A stretch of DNA of 64,000 bases from Buttiauxella brennerae ATCC 51605. Its GTDB lineage: Bacteria; Pseudomonadota; Gammaproteobacteria; Enterobacterales; Enterobacteriaceae. The stretch lies in assembly GCF_001654925.1 (NCBI RefSeq), contig NZ_LXER01000006.1, positions 1-64,000 on the forward strand, given 5' to 3'. Position 1 is the first letter of the stretch. Each line of letters begins with the position of its first letter. The position numbers and the translations under genes were made by a program. Below the pieces are notes generated by a model. The model saw only the letters and a list, made by a program, of their open reading frames with translations. It did no database searches and was not told where the DNA came from. Below, one piece after another: positions 9,468 to 17,711 of the stretch.

Positions 9468-10959
9468 ATTCCTTCGAAACAACCACTTGCCCATTGTATC
9501 CCACAGCGTCACTCACTTTGTCTGCCCGTGCCAGCCAGCGGTAACAGCCTGCACTCATGAATGCGCCGATAAACCAGCTAAAGTTCGCCACTTCGTGTAA
9601 CGAGGGGATAAAGCTGATGATTAAACCAACCGCAACCGAAGGCAGCAGCGCGAGAATCGCTTTTGGGTTAAAACCACTTTTGTACCAGTAACGGCCTTTT
9701 GGCGTGTCATCGAACAGGTCATCGACATAAATTTTGCTGCGTTTAATGATGTAGAAATCAGTCAGCAGGATACCGAACAGCGGCCCAATGAACGCCCCCA
9801 GCACATCCAGCGTGTAGTGGATAAGCTCGGGTGACTGGAACAGGTTCCACGGTGTCAGCAGAACAGAACCCACGGCTGCAATCATCCCCCCGGTACGGAA
9901 GCTGATTTTTTGCGGTGAGCAGTTTGAGAAGTCGAAAGCAGGTGATACGAAGTTCGCCACGATATTAATACCGATAGTGGCGGTAATCATGGTCAGTAAA
10001 CCGATTGCCATCGCGAGGCTGTTGCCCACATGGCTGACCGTTTCGATAGGGTCGGTGATCATGCGGCCAAACAGTGATTGTGTGCCGGAGACAATCACCA
10101 CGGTCACGATGGAGAACAGCAGGAAGTTAAACGGCAGACCCCAGCGGTTACCACGACGGATCTCTTGCATACTTTTGCCGTAGCGTGAGAAGTCACCGAA
10201 GTTCAGCAATGGACCGGAGAAGTATGAAACCACCAGCGCGGTTGCGGTCAGCATCTGCCAGGCCTGCTCACCAGAAGAGAGTTGTTTGCTGGCCAGCGTA
10301 AACGAAATTCCATCAAAACCGGTTTGATACAAAATCCAGCCCGCCAACGCCATCATCACGATGTACACCGCCGGCCCTGCGATATCAATAAATCGTTTGA
10401 TAGCATTCATGCCGTGCCAGAACACCATCGCCTGGAGCACCCACATAATGCCAAAGCAAACCCAACCGAGATGCGATAGCCCGAGGAAATGCCCGGTGGT
10501 CATTGGTGCAAGCGACGGCCAGAATTTCAACATAACCAGCATCAAAGCATTTGCCGCCAGATAAGTCTGGATACCGTACCAGGCGAAGGCGATTAACCCA
10601 CGAATCACGGCCGGAATATTGGCACCAAATACACCAAATGCCTGGCGGCAAATCACCGCATAAGGTACGCCTGCCATCTGGCTCGGTTTCGCGACCAGGT
10701 TCGCACACAGTTGCACAATACAAATCCCTACCAGCAAGCAAAGTAAAACCTGCCAGCTTGCCAACCCCAGTGTGAAGAAGCTGGCAGCGACCACATAGCC
10801 GCCCATGCTGTGCACATCGGACATCCAGAATGAAAAAATATTGTACCAGGACCATGTCTGGTTACGCGTGGGTGCCAGATCCTCATTACACAGGCGTGGG
10901 CTGTACCCTGAGTTGGCACTATCTGTCATCGTAGTCGTGTTGTGTTCAGTGCTTGGCAT
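9466..10959 (-). CDS. NCS1-family permease, probably allantoin importer
   Basis: The 497-residue membrane protein belongs to the nucleobase-cation symporter-1 family (PucI/AllP/Mhp1 group). Signs are the N-terminal NEDLAPTRNQTWSWYNIFSFWMSDVHSMGGY, whose first part is the classic NCS1 signature, about 12 hydrophobic helices, and FGDFSRYGKS in the middle loop. Family members import allantoin, hydantoins, uracil or related compounds with Na+ or H+. Divergent placement beside racemase and allantoinase genes points to allantoin as substrate; this is inference. It corresponds to the allantoin transporter of the Klebsiella hpx system. The start at 10959 lies after a GGGAGCAG ribosome-site sequence. 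Confidence 0.88.
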   Translation of the reverse strand: MPSTEHNTTTMTDSANSGYSPRLCNEDLAPTRNQTWSWYNIFSFWMSDVHSMGGYVVAASFFTLGLASWQVLLCLLVGICIVQLCANLVAKPSQMAGVPYAVICRQAFGVFGANIPAVIRGLIAFAWYGIQTYLAANALMLVMLKFWPSLAPMTTGHFLGLSHLGWVCFGIMWVLQAMVFWHGMNAIKRFIDIAGPAVYIVMMALAGWILYQTGFDGISFTLASKQLSSGEQAWQMLTATALVVSYFSGPLLNFGDFSRYGKSMQEIRRGNRWGLPFNFLLFSIVTVVIVSGTQSLFGRMITDPIETVSHVGNSLAMAIGLLTMITATIGINIVANFVSPAFDFSNCSPQKISFRTGGMIAAVGSVLLTPWNLFQSPELIHYTLDVLGAFIGPLFGILLTDFYIIKRSKIYVDDLFDDTPKGRYWYKSGFNPKAILALLPSVAVGLIISFIPSLHEVANFSWFIGAFMSAGCYRWLARADKVSDAVGYNGQVVVSKE

Positions 10960-11204
10960 GATATCTGCTCCCTAATAAAAACAGATGCTGACGGATTGTA
11001 TGAAACCTTTGTTGCATGAACCGGGCCAGGTTTTATTTTTCAGCAAGCAGGCAGAATGCAGAGGCATTTAAGAGCGCTATCGGCGTATATTGAGGCTCTA
11101 TGCGCTATTGCATCGTGTATGAGTTGTGCACTGATAGTGCAGAAAAACATTTTTATGCCCGGAAATGGTGCTGACCATCGGGGAGTAAACCAAAAGGAAT
11201 GAGC

Positions 11205-11942
11205 ATGACGAAACATTTGATTCAGGTGATCAACCCAAATACTAACGTGGCGATGACGCACACCATCGCGCAAGCGGCACGCAGTGTCGCTGCACCTTCC
11301 AGCGAAATCATCGCGGTCTGCCCAACACAGGGTGTGGAATCTATAGAAGGGCATTTTGATGAAGCGGTCGCGGCTATCGGTGTGCTTGAGCAAATCAAAC
11401 TGGGTAAAGAGCAGGGCGTGAGTGGCCATGTCATCGCGTGTTTTGGTGATCCCGGTTTACTGGCCGCGCGTGAACTCGCCAGCGGCCCGGTGGTTGGCAT
11501 TGCAGAGGCCGCTATGCACGTCGCGACTCTGGTGGCGACACGCTTTTCTATCGTCACCACGTTACCGCGCACCGTAATCATCGCGCGTCATTTATTACGC
11601 CAGTATGGGTTCGAGCACCACTGCGCCGCACTGCATGCGATCGATTTACCGGTGCTGGCCCTGGAAGATGGCACGGGTCTTGCTCAGATGAAGGTACGCG
11701 AGCGTTGTATACAAGCCATGAAAGAAGATAACAGCGGAGCGATTGTGCTCGGTTGTGGCGGGATGGCAAATCTTGCCCAGGAACTGACCGCTGAACTCGG
11801 CATTCCCGTGATTGATGGCGTCACTGCTGCGGTGAAAATGGTGGAGTCCCTCATCGCGCTTGGGCTTGGAACCAGTAAACACGGCGACCTTGCGTATCCG
11901 AATAAAAAGCCGTTATCCGGCTGTTTTGACATGCTGAGTTGA
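11205..11942 (+). CDS. hpxA: Allantoin racemase (Asp/Glu/hydantoin racemase family)
   Basis: The protein interconverts (R)- and (S)-allantoin so that both enantiomers enter the pathway. It shows the family's two-fold design: the N-terminal IQVINPNTN signature, a first catalytic Cys in HVIACFGDPGL (residue about 79) and a second in VLGCGGMANL (about 184). ATG 11205 sits about 6 nt after AAGGA and is preferred; the ATG at 11199 directly abuts that sequence. It is followed 31 bp later by the allantoinase gene in the same direction, so the two are probably co-transcribed. The order corresponds to hpxA-hpxB of Klebsiella. Confidence 0.88.
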   Translation: MTKHLIQVINPNTNVAMTHTIAQAARSVAAPSSEIIAVCPTQGVESIEGHFDEAVAAIGVLEQIKLGKEQGVSGHVIACFGDPGLLAARELASGPVVGIAEAAMHVATLVATRFSIVTTLPRTVIIARHLLRQYGFEHHCAALHAIDLPVLALEDGTGLAQMKVRERCIQAMKEDNSGAIVLGCGGMANLAQELTAELGIPVIDGVTAAVKMVESLIALGLGTSKHGDLAYPNKKPLSGCFDMLS

Positions 11943-11973
11943 TGTTCTGGCTCGGCTCATAAGGAACCGAACC

Positions 11974-12930
11974 ATGAATGAAGTACCGAAAACTAAAAAC
12001 TATCACTTCACTGAAAATTACCCGCGTGACATGAAAGGTTATGCGGGTAAGCCACCCCATGCGCAGTGGCCGAATAATGCCCGCGTTGCTGTGCAGTTCG
12101 TTCTCAATTTTGAAGAGGGCGGTGAAAACCACGTTCTGCACGGTGACAGTGGCTCGGAACAATTCCTTTCCGATATTATCGGTGCTGCAAGTTTCCCCGA
12201 TCGCCATATGTCGATGGATTCGCTCTATGAATACGGTTCTCGTGCCGGGTTCTGGCGCATCCATAATGAGTTCCAAAAACGCGGCCTGACCATGACGGTA
12301 TTTGGCGTAGCAATGGCACTGGCGCGTAACCCTGAAATTGTTGACGCGATAAAAGCGGCAGATTACGACGTGGTAAGCCACGGCTGGCGCTGGATCCACT
12401 ATCAAAATCTGGATGAGGCAACTGAGCGCCAGCATATGCACCAAGCCATCGAAATCCTTGAAGATTTGTTCGGCAGCAAACCGCTCGGTTGGTACACCGG
12501 CCGCGATAGTCCGAACACGCGCAGGCTGGTGGCAGAAAATGGCAGCTTCCTTTATGACAGCGATTATTACGGCGATGACTTGCCATTCTGGAGCAAAGTC
12601 ACCTGTAGCGATGGCTCGATAAAACCGCATCTGGTGGTGCCTTACACGCTGGATGCTAACGATATGCGCTTTGCGACTGCGCAAGGTTTCAATACCGCCG
12701 AGCAGTTTTACACCTATCTGAAAGACAGTTTTGATGTGTTGTACGAAGAGGGGGAAACGGCGCCGAAAATGATGTCTATCGGTATGCACTGCCGTTTACT
12801 TGGGCGGCCGGGTCGTTTCAGAGCGTTGCAGCGTTTTCTCGATTACGTGCAGCAGCATGATGATGTGTGGATTTGCCGTCGTCAGGAAATTGCCGAGCAC
12901 TGGGCGAAGACGCATCCGTTTAGTGAATAG
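11974..12930 (+). CDS. hpxB: Allantoinase, PuuE type (polysaccharide-deacetylase fold)
   Basis: This 318-residue enzyme hydrolyses (S)-allantoin to allantoate. It belongs to the NodB/polysaccharide deacetylase-fold allantoinases (PuuE, HpxB), unrelated to the amidohydrolase-type AllB of E. coli. Family features include the N-terminal YPRDMKGYAGKPP, FVLNFEEGGENHVLHGD, the YGSRAGFWRI segment, VSHGWRWIHYQ, and SIGMHCRLLGRPGR near the C-terminus. PuuE proteins lack the full metal-binding set of deacetylases and are described as metal-independent. The ATG at 11974 follows AAGGAACC. It ends about 55 bp before convergent hpxZ. Confidence 0.93.
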   Translation: MNEVPKTKNYHFTENYPRDMKGYAGKPPHAQWPNNARVAVQFVLNFEEGGENHVLHGDSGSEQFLSDIIGAASFPDRHMSMDSLYEYGSRAGFWRIHNEFQKRGLTMTVFGVAMALARNPEIVDAIKAADYDVVSHGWRWIHYQNLDEATERQHMHQAIEILEDLFGSKPLGWYTGRDSPNTRRLVAENGSFLYDSDYYGDDLPFWSKVTCSDGSIKPHLVVPYTLDANDMRFATAQGFNTAEQFYTYLKDSFDVLYEEGETAPKMMSIGMHCRLLGRPGRFRALQRFLDYVQQHDDVWICRRQEIAEHWAKTHPFSE

Positions 12931-12984
12931 ATAGTGAATAGATGATATGGCGGCGGGTGACGTTTCGTTTCCCGCCCAGAGTCT

Positions 12985-13368
12985 TTAGCTCATCACGCTG
13001 ACATGTGCTGCGACAATGCGCCAGCCATACGGAAATTTGACCCAAGTTTGCATCTGACGGCCAATTTTGTCGCTTCCTTCACGGGTGAATTCAGTGCTGG
13101 CAACGGCCATGTCATCGCCGTAAGTGGTGATAGTCGTGTTTTGCAAAAGCCGGTCTAACCCTTGTGACGAACGGGCATTTCTGAACGCTCTTATCTCATC
13201 AATACCGTAGAGGTTTTCACTCGCACCAAAGCGAACGGTGCGGGGATCGGCCCAAAACAATTCATCTAAGACCGCAACATCGTTGCTGATCAACGCCTGT
13301 TCGTAGCGGTAAAATGCGGCACTCACCTCATTGACGATTGCCGGGCGATCGATATTGTCACGCATCAT
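12985..13368 (-). CDS. hpxZ: HpxZ, oxalurate-catabolism protein (DUF3225, AtzH-like)
   Basis: This small 127-residue protein has the SnoaL/NTF2-like fold expected of DUF3225: FYRYEQALISNDVAVLDELFW, a central RFGASENLYGIDEIRAFR and TWVKFPYGWRIVAAHVS. HpxZ homologues are encoded with AtzE-type amidases, and the homologous AtzH in the cyanuric-acid pathway is a small amidase-associated enzyme, so a role as partner or side activity in oxalurate use is likely. It is the last gene of the hpxWXYZ run, 5 bp after hpxY. The second of two tandem ATG codons (13365) could also be the start. Confidence 0.88.
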   Translation of the reverse strand: MMRDNIDRPAIVNEVSAAFYRYEQALISNDVAVLDELFWADPRTVRFGASENLYGIDEIRAFRNARSSQGLDRLLQNTTITTYGDDMAVASTEFTREGSDKIGRQMQTWVKFPYGWRIVAAHVSVMS

Positions 13369-13373
13369 AGTAT

Positions 13374-14759
13374 TTACCTTACCTGGTGAGTTTTCCCTAC
13401 CAGCATACCCTGTATTTCAAGTAGATGGGCGGCTTGCAAGCAGATATCTTCCCGCCATGGCGGCGCAATCAGCTGCACGCCAATGGGATGCCCGCTTGCA
13501 GTCATTAACGGCGCCGTAACTACCGGTACACCGAGGAAAGAAATAGGCTGCGTCAGCATGCCCATACTGGCTTTGACAGGAAGATCAGCGCCGTTGATAC
13601 GCATGGTTTGCTGGCCAATCAGTGTGGCACAACGCGGTGTTGCCGGGGCGATAAGCAGATCATACTTTTCGAAGAGCGGCAGGGTATTATCGCGGAACCA
13701 TGTCCGGAAGCGCTGTGCCTGAGTGTACCAGGCTGATGGCGTCATTGCGCCTGCTAAAAGGCGCTCGCGGGAATTGAGTTCGAAGCGTTCAGCATGTTCG
13801 CGCAAAGCAGGTAAATAATGGTTTCCCCCTTCCGCAGCAGAAAGCAAAAATGCCGCCGAACGGGCGAGTTCCGCTTCTGGCAAGGTAATACATTCCAGTG
13901 CTTCAAGCCGATGGGCGACGGTTGCGACCGCCGTTTTCGCGTCATCATCACACCAGCTATCAAAAAATCCCCCCAACACCGCACAGCGTAAATTCACCGT
14001 CTGCCCGAGCTTATCGGCGACCGGTTCAATGTTGCGGGCTGCCTGGAAATGATCGGCAGGATCAACTCCCTGGAGCGCATCATAAACCCGCGCCAGATCA
14101 TCCACGCTGCGTGCAAGAGGGCCGATATGATCGAGACTGGCAACAAAAGGCTGGCTGCCACTACGCGAAAGGCGGCCAAAAGTAGGTTTCAGGCCAAAGA
14201 CTCCACATAGCGAAGCCGGAACCCGAATCGAACCATTGGTATCAGTGCCGAGGCTAAAGTTGACCATTCCAGCGGCGACGGCTGCGGCTGAACCACCGGA
14301 TGAACCGCCTGCAATTCGCGTCAGGTCATGGGGGTTTCGGGTTGCCCCGTAGTGACTGTTTTCGGTGGTAAACCCGTATGCGTAGGCATCCATATTCAGT
14401 GCACCGGAAAGCATCGCACCGGCGGCACTGAGTTGTTTGATGGCGAAGGCGTCATCGTGCGCCGCGGGCTGGGTACTAAAAAGCTCGGCACCCGCAAGCG
14501 TTGTGACCTCTTTAATATCAAAGAGATTTTTTGCGGCATAGGGCACGCCTGCTAATGGCGGTAGCGTTTCCCCACGTGAGCGCTTTTGGTCAATGGCTGC
14601 GGCTTCCTGCAACAAACGCTGTGAGGTGACTTCGGTAAAAGCATTAATTTCAGGATTAGATTGCGCTATTTTAGCCAGCGTCAGGTGCGCCAGTTCCTGA
14701 GCTGAAAATTCGCCACCGGCTAACCCTTGCTTAATGTCGCGAATAGAAAGTGGATTCAT
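13374..14759 (-). CDS. hpxY: AtzE-family amidohydrolase HpxY (putative oxalurate amidase)
   Basis: The 461-residue enzyme is an amidase-signature hydrolase. The Ser-cisSer-Lys triad is seen: Lys in GVPYAAKNLFDIK (about residue 78), and the two serines in the glycine/serine-rich stretch AGGSSGGSAAAVAAG plus GTDTNGSIRVPAS (about 150-180). Its nearest family is AtzE, which acts with the small AtzG subunit. In the hpx system it is thought to act on oxalurate or a related carbamoyl compound; the precise reaction is not settled by sequence. It overlaps hpxX by 4 bp (ATGA), consistent with translational coupling and complex formation. Confidence 0.9.
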   Translation of the reverse strand: MNPLSIRDIKQGLAGGEFSAQELAHLTLAKIAQSNPEINAFTEVTSQRLLQEAAAIDQKRSRGETLPPLAGVPYAAKNLFDIKEVTTLAGAELFSTQPAAHDDAFAIKQLSAAGAMLSGALNMDAYAYGFTTENSHYGATRNPHDLTRIAGGSSGGSAAAVAAGMVNFSLGTDTNGSIRVPASLCGVFGLKPTFGRLSRSGSQPFVASLDHIGPLARSVDDLARVYDALQGVDPADHFQAARNIEPVADKLGQTVNLRCAVLGGFFDSWCDDDAKTAVATVAHRLEALECITLPEAELARSAAFLLSAAEGGNHYLPALREHAERFELNSRERLLAGAMTPSAWYTQAQRFRTWFRDNTLPLFEKYDLLIAPATPRCATLIGQQTMRINGADLPVKASMGMLTQPISFLGVPVVTAPLMTASGHPIGVQLIAPPWREDICLQAAHLLEIQGMLVGKTHQVR

Positions 14760-14944
14760 AGTTTGTAAACCCCGGCGACTTCCAGGCGTTGTGGTAACGG
14801 GAAATCCATCAGCGGTTCAGCCAGCCCGGCCATGCGCGTCAGTTGTACTTCCAGTTCTTTACGGCGAGTTTCATCCAGCGGGACGTTAAGCAATTGCTCC
14901 ATTATCTGAATGTATGCGGGCCAGGCGATGGTTTGTGATGTCAT
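14756..14944 (-). CDS. hpxX: HpxX, small AtzG-like subunit
   Basis: The 62-residue protein starts at ATG 14944, preceded by an AAGGAGAAAG ribosome site; a longer in-frame extension into hpxW is not real. It shows the DUF4089/AtzG pattern of a helical domain with a conserved LPLDETRRKELEVQL-like run followed by an LPQRLEVAGVY tail. AtzG stabilises and completes the AtzE amidase, and the 4-bp overlap with hpxY supports a similar partnership. It lies 10 bp after hpxW. Confidence 0.9.
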   Translation of the reverse strand: MTSQTIAWPAYIQIMEQLLNVPLDETRRKELEVQLTRMAGLAEPLMDFPLPQRLEVAGVYKL

Positions 14945-14954
14945 ATCTTTCTCC

Positions 14955-16541
14955 TTAGAATCCTGCGGCGCTGCCATTGCTGCGTGGGTCGTATGCGCCT
15001 TCAAGCATGCCGTTGGTGTGGCGCACAATGGCACCTGCGTGACCCACGGCCTCGCTGAAATCTGGTAGCGCTTCGACTTCATGTCCCAGCTCACGCAGTG
15101 CGGCGAAAGTTTCTGGGCTGAATCGGCCTTCTAATTTCAGGCTGTCAGAGGCTTGCCCCCATGTTCTGCCCAGTAACCAGCGCGGGGCGGTCACCGCTTC
15201 TTGTAACGGTATGCCCTGAATCACATGGCGCGTAAAAATCGCCGCCTGCGTTTGCGGTTGCCCGTCGCCACCCATTGAGCCGTAAACCATGGTTCTGCCA
15301 TCGGCAAGCCGTGCGGCTGCCGGGTTCAGGGTATGGAACGGTTGTTTACCGGGTGCCAGGCTTAACAGGCTATCTGGCTTGAGGCTGAACGCAGCCCCAC
15401 GGTTTTGCCACAGTACACCGCTTTTAGGCAGCACCACGCCGCTGCCAAACTCGTGGTAAATACTTTGAATAAACGATACCGCCAGCCCGGTGCTATCAAT
15501 TACCCCCATCCAGACGGTGTCGCCTGGGCCTTTGCCTGTTCCCCAGTTGGCCGCTTTGGTGTCATCAATTTGTGCGGCAAGAGCGGTGAGTGGTGCATGC
15601 TCCAGCAAGCTTTGAATTGATGTGGTGATATGGCGTGGGTCGGTGATGTATTTATCGCGCAGCGCGAATGCTTTTTTGGTGGCCTCAACGATGCGATGAA
15701 CGGTTTGAGTTTCGTTGGCCTGCGCCATATCTAAATGGTCGGTTATCCCCAGAATCGCCAGCGAAACCAGGCCCTGCGTCGGCGGGGTCATATTATAAAT
15801 ATCACCCTGCTGGTGGCTAAGATGCAGAGGAATACGGCGTTTAGCACGCTGTGCCGCGAGATCCTGCAAATTTATCGGCATGCCTAAATCCGCTAACTCT
15901 TCGGCGATTAGCGCGGCTAACGGCCCACGATAAAAACTATCAAGCCCTTCCACGGTCAGGCGTGTCAGCGTTTGTGCAAGACGTGGCTGGGTGAAGCGGC
16001 TACCCGCTCGGGGAATTTCACCGCGTTCTAAAAAGGTCTCGGCAAACCCGGCAATATTGACCAGCTCATCATATTTACTGTGAGTCGCCAGCGCCTGAGA
16101 TTGCGTGACCGGAATACCGTCTGCCGCGTAGCGAATCGCATCGGCCAGTAAACGTGAGAGCGGGAGTTGCCCGCCACCAAGCTGTGCTGCGATTTTTAAC
16201 GCTTCATCCCAACCGCTGAGGGTTCCTGGCACCGTTAACGCGGATTTAGGTCCACGATGCGGGATAGCGCTTTCACCTGCGTAGAACTCCAGACAGGCGA
16301 GCGAGCCCGCAGCTCCACTGGCATCAATCGCAATTGGTTCGCCTTCTGGCGGTACAATCAACCAGAAACCATCACCGCCAATGCCATTCATGTGGGGATA
16401 AACCACGGCGATCGTTGCCGCCGCTGCCACCATCGCCTCGATGGCATCGCCACCATGGCGCAACACGGATAATGCGGTTTCACTGGCTAAATGGTGCGGA
16501 GTGACCGCCATGCCGGAAGGTGCCATATTGCTTTGCATCAT
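14955..16541 (-). CDS. hpxW: HpxW, gamma-glutamyltransferase-family oxamate amidohydrolase
   Basis: The 528-residue protein is an Ntn-hydrolase of the GGT family that self-cleaves before a threonine; that residue is probably Thr342 in GPGDTVWMGVIDS, where classic GGTs have the catalytic TTH. YGSMGGDGQPQTQAA and EFGSGVVLP are other family motifs. No signal peptide is present, so it should be cytosolic, unlike periplasmic GGT. The Klebsiella oxytoca homologue HpxW has been characterised as an oxamate amidohydrolase that gives oxalate and ammonia. It is the first gene of the leftward hpxWXYZ unit, divergent from the hpxU regulator. Confidence 0.93.
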   Translation of the reverse strand: MMQSNMAPSGMAVTPHHLASETALSVLRHGGDAIEAMVAAAATIAVVYPHMNGIGGDGFWLIVPPEGEPIAIDASGAAGSLACLEFYAGESAIPHRGPKSALTVPGTLSGWDEALKIAAQLGGGQLPLSRLLADAIRYAADGIPVTQSQALATHSKYDELVNIAGFAETFLERGEIPRAGSRFTQPRLAQTLTRLTVEGLDSFYRGPLAALIAEELADLGMPINLQDLAAQRAKRRIPLHLSHQQGDIYNMTPPTQGLVSLAILGITDHLDMAQANETQTVHRIVEATKKAFALRDKYITDPRHITTSIQSLLEHAPLTALAAQIDDTKAANWGTGKGPGDTVWMGVIDSTGLAVSFIQSIYHEFGSGVVLPKSGVLWQNRGAAFSLKPDSLLSLAPGKQPFHTLNPAAARLADGRTMVYGSMGGDGQPQTQAAIFTRHVIQGIPLQEAVTAPRWLLGRTWGQASDSLKLEGRFSPETFAALRELGHEVEALPDFSEAVGHAGAIVRHTNGMLEGAYDPRSNGSAAGF

Positions 16542-16610
16542 CGTTTTATCTCTCAGAATGGAAGCCTGGGTAGAGAGCTAAGCAAGAGATGTTCCAGGTT
16601 GACTCGGTTA

Positions 16611-16638
16611 GTTTCACTGTGCCAGGCTCGAGTGAAAC
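16611..16638. promoter_or_regulatory. Candidate operator between hpxW and hpxU
   Basis: GTTTCACT (16611-16618) and AGTGAAAC (16631-16638) are perfect 8-bp inverted arms 12 bp apart, centred in the divergent hpxW-hpxU interval. Related TTTCAT/ATGAAA words occur before hpxJ (17686-17697) and in the permease-hpxA interval (11000-11006). Binding by the MurR/RpiR regulator is inferred. Confidence 0.45.
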
Positions 16639-16657
16639 AAAAGTTACAGAGGTCATG

Positions 16658-17497
16658 ATGAAACAACTAGATGAACGCCTAAGAGCGACATACGAGCAGC
16701 TTTCTCCTCAGGAACAGCGTGTTGCTGCGTTTATTGTCGATCATTTTGATGATCTGATTAGCTACAACAGTGCAGAACTTGCCCGCCTTTCGGGTGTATC
16801 AAAAGCCACGGTCAGCCGCCTGTTTAAGCGCCTTGGCTATGATCGTTATAAAGATATGCGTGAAGAGCTGCGCACGCTACGCCAGAGCGGAATGCCGCTG
16901 ACGGAAAACCGTGATGCGGTACAAGGTAACACGCTACTGGCGCGGCATTACAAGCAGGAAATGGCCAATCTAACGCAATGGATAAGTCTGCTTGATACGC
17001 AACAATTTGCCGAGGTTGTCACGGCGCTTAATACATCAAAACGGGTCTTTATCATCGGGTTAAGAAACTCATGGCCCGTTGCGATGCACTTGCGCCAACA
17101 GCTGTTACAGATTCGTAGCGATGTCTGGTTACTGCCACAGCCCGGCCAGACGCTGGCTGAAGAGGTGGTGGACATTAGCGAGCACGATTGTGTTATCGCC
17201 ATCGCTTTTCGCAGGCGGCCGCGCATCATCAAACCTTTGCTGGCAAATCTGCATAAGCGCCAGGTGCCGCTGCTGGTGATGAGCGAAGCGCAGGGTTCTG
17301 GCCTGACCCCGTATTGCCGCTGGCATTTTGCCGCGCCACTCGACAGTGTTTCTGCCTTCGACAGCTACAGCAGTGCAATGAGCCTGGTCAATCTGTTATC
17401 TAACGCGGTACTGCACGAAGCATTAAGCACCGGTCGCCAGCGTATCCATCATATTGCGGAGTTGTACGCCGAATTTGATGAGCTGGAACAGCGCTAG
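16658..17497 (+). CDS. hpxU: MurR/RpiR-family transcriptional regulator (HpxU-like)
   Basis: The 279-residue protein has the RpiR architecture: an N-terminal helix-turn-helix (residues about 1-75, with YNSAELARLSGVSKATVSRLFKRLGYDRY) and a C-terminal SIS domain (VFIIGLRNSWPVAMHLRQQL onward, to about 255) that senses a small ligand. ATG 16658 is 5 nt after AGAGG and gives the expected N-terminus. Regulators of this family in hpx clusters control oxalurate/oxamate genes, and its place between the divergent hpxW unit and the hpxJ unit fits that. The inducer cannot be read from the sequence. Confidence 0.88.
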   Translation: MKQLDERLRATYEQLSPQEQRVAAFIVDHFDDLISYNSAELARLSGVSKATVSRLFKRLGYDRYKDMREELRTLRQSGMPLTENRDAVQGNTLLARHYKQEMANLTQWISLLDTQQFAEVVTALNTSKRVFIIGLRNSWPVAMHLRQQLLQIRSDVWLLPQPGQTLAEEVVDISEHDCVIAIAFRRRPRIIKPLLANLHKRQVPLLVMSEAQGSGLTPYCRWHFAAPLDSVSAFDSYSSAMSLVNLLSNAVLHEALSTGRQRIHHIAELYAEFDELEQR

Positions 17498-17711
17498 CGC
17501 ACTGAAAAGGTGCGGCTGCACAGGTCGTGGGAACCATTGTGGTTCATTGCCGGGATCGGGGCTGCGCCAGTTTTATCTGATTGCCAATGAAGAATGAAGC
17601 CGAAGATTATTCATATCCCTTGCTTTGCCATTGGGGTAAATGAGTGGCACATTAGTTGCAGCATGTTTATTAAAGAATCTTTTGTTTCATGAATGAATAA
17701 AAGGAAATGCC

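Noticed and set aside
10385-10855. 156-codon frame inside the permease gene
   Set aside because: It is in a shadow frame of the clear NCS1 permease and is rich in residues typical of frame-shifted coding DNA.
12176-12789. Long minus-strand frames across the allantoinase gene
   Set aside because: These are antisense shadows of the hpxB coding sequence, whose protein has clear family motifs.
14945-15094. N-terminal extension of hpxX into hpxW
   Set aside because: The extension overlaps the C-terminal coding of hpxW in another frame, and a strong ribosome site precedes the ATG at 14944.
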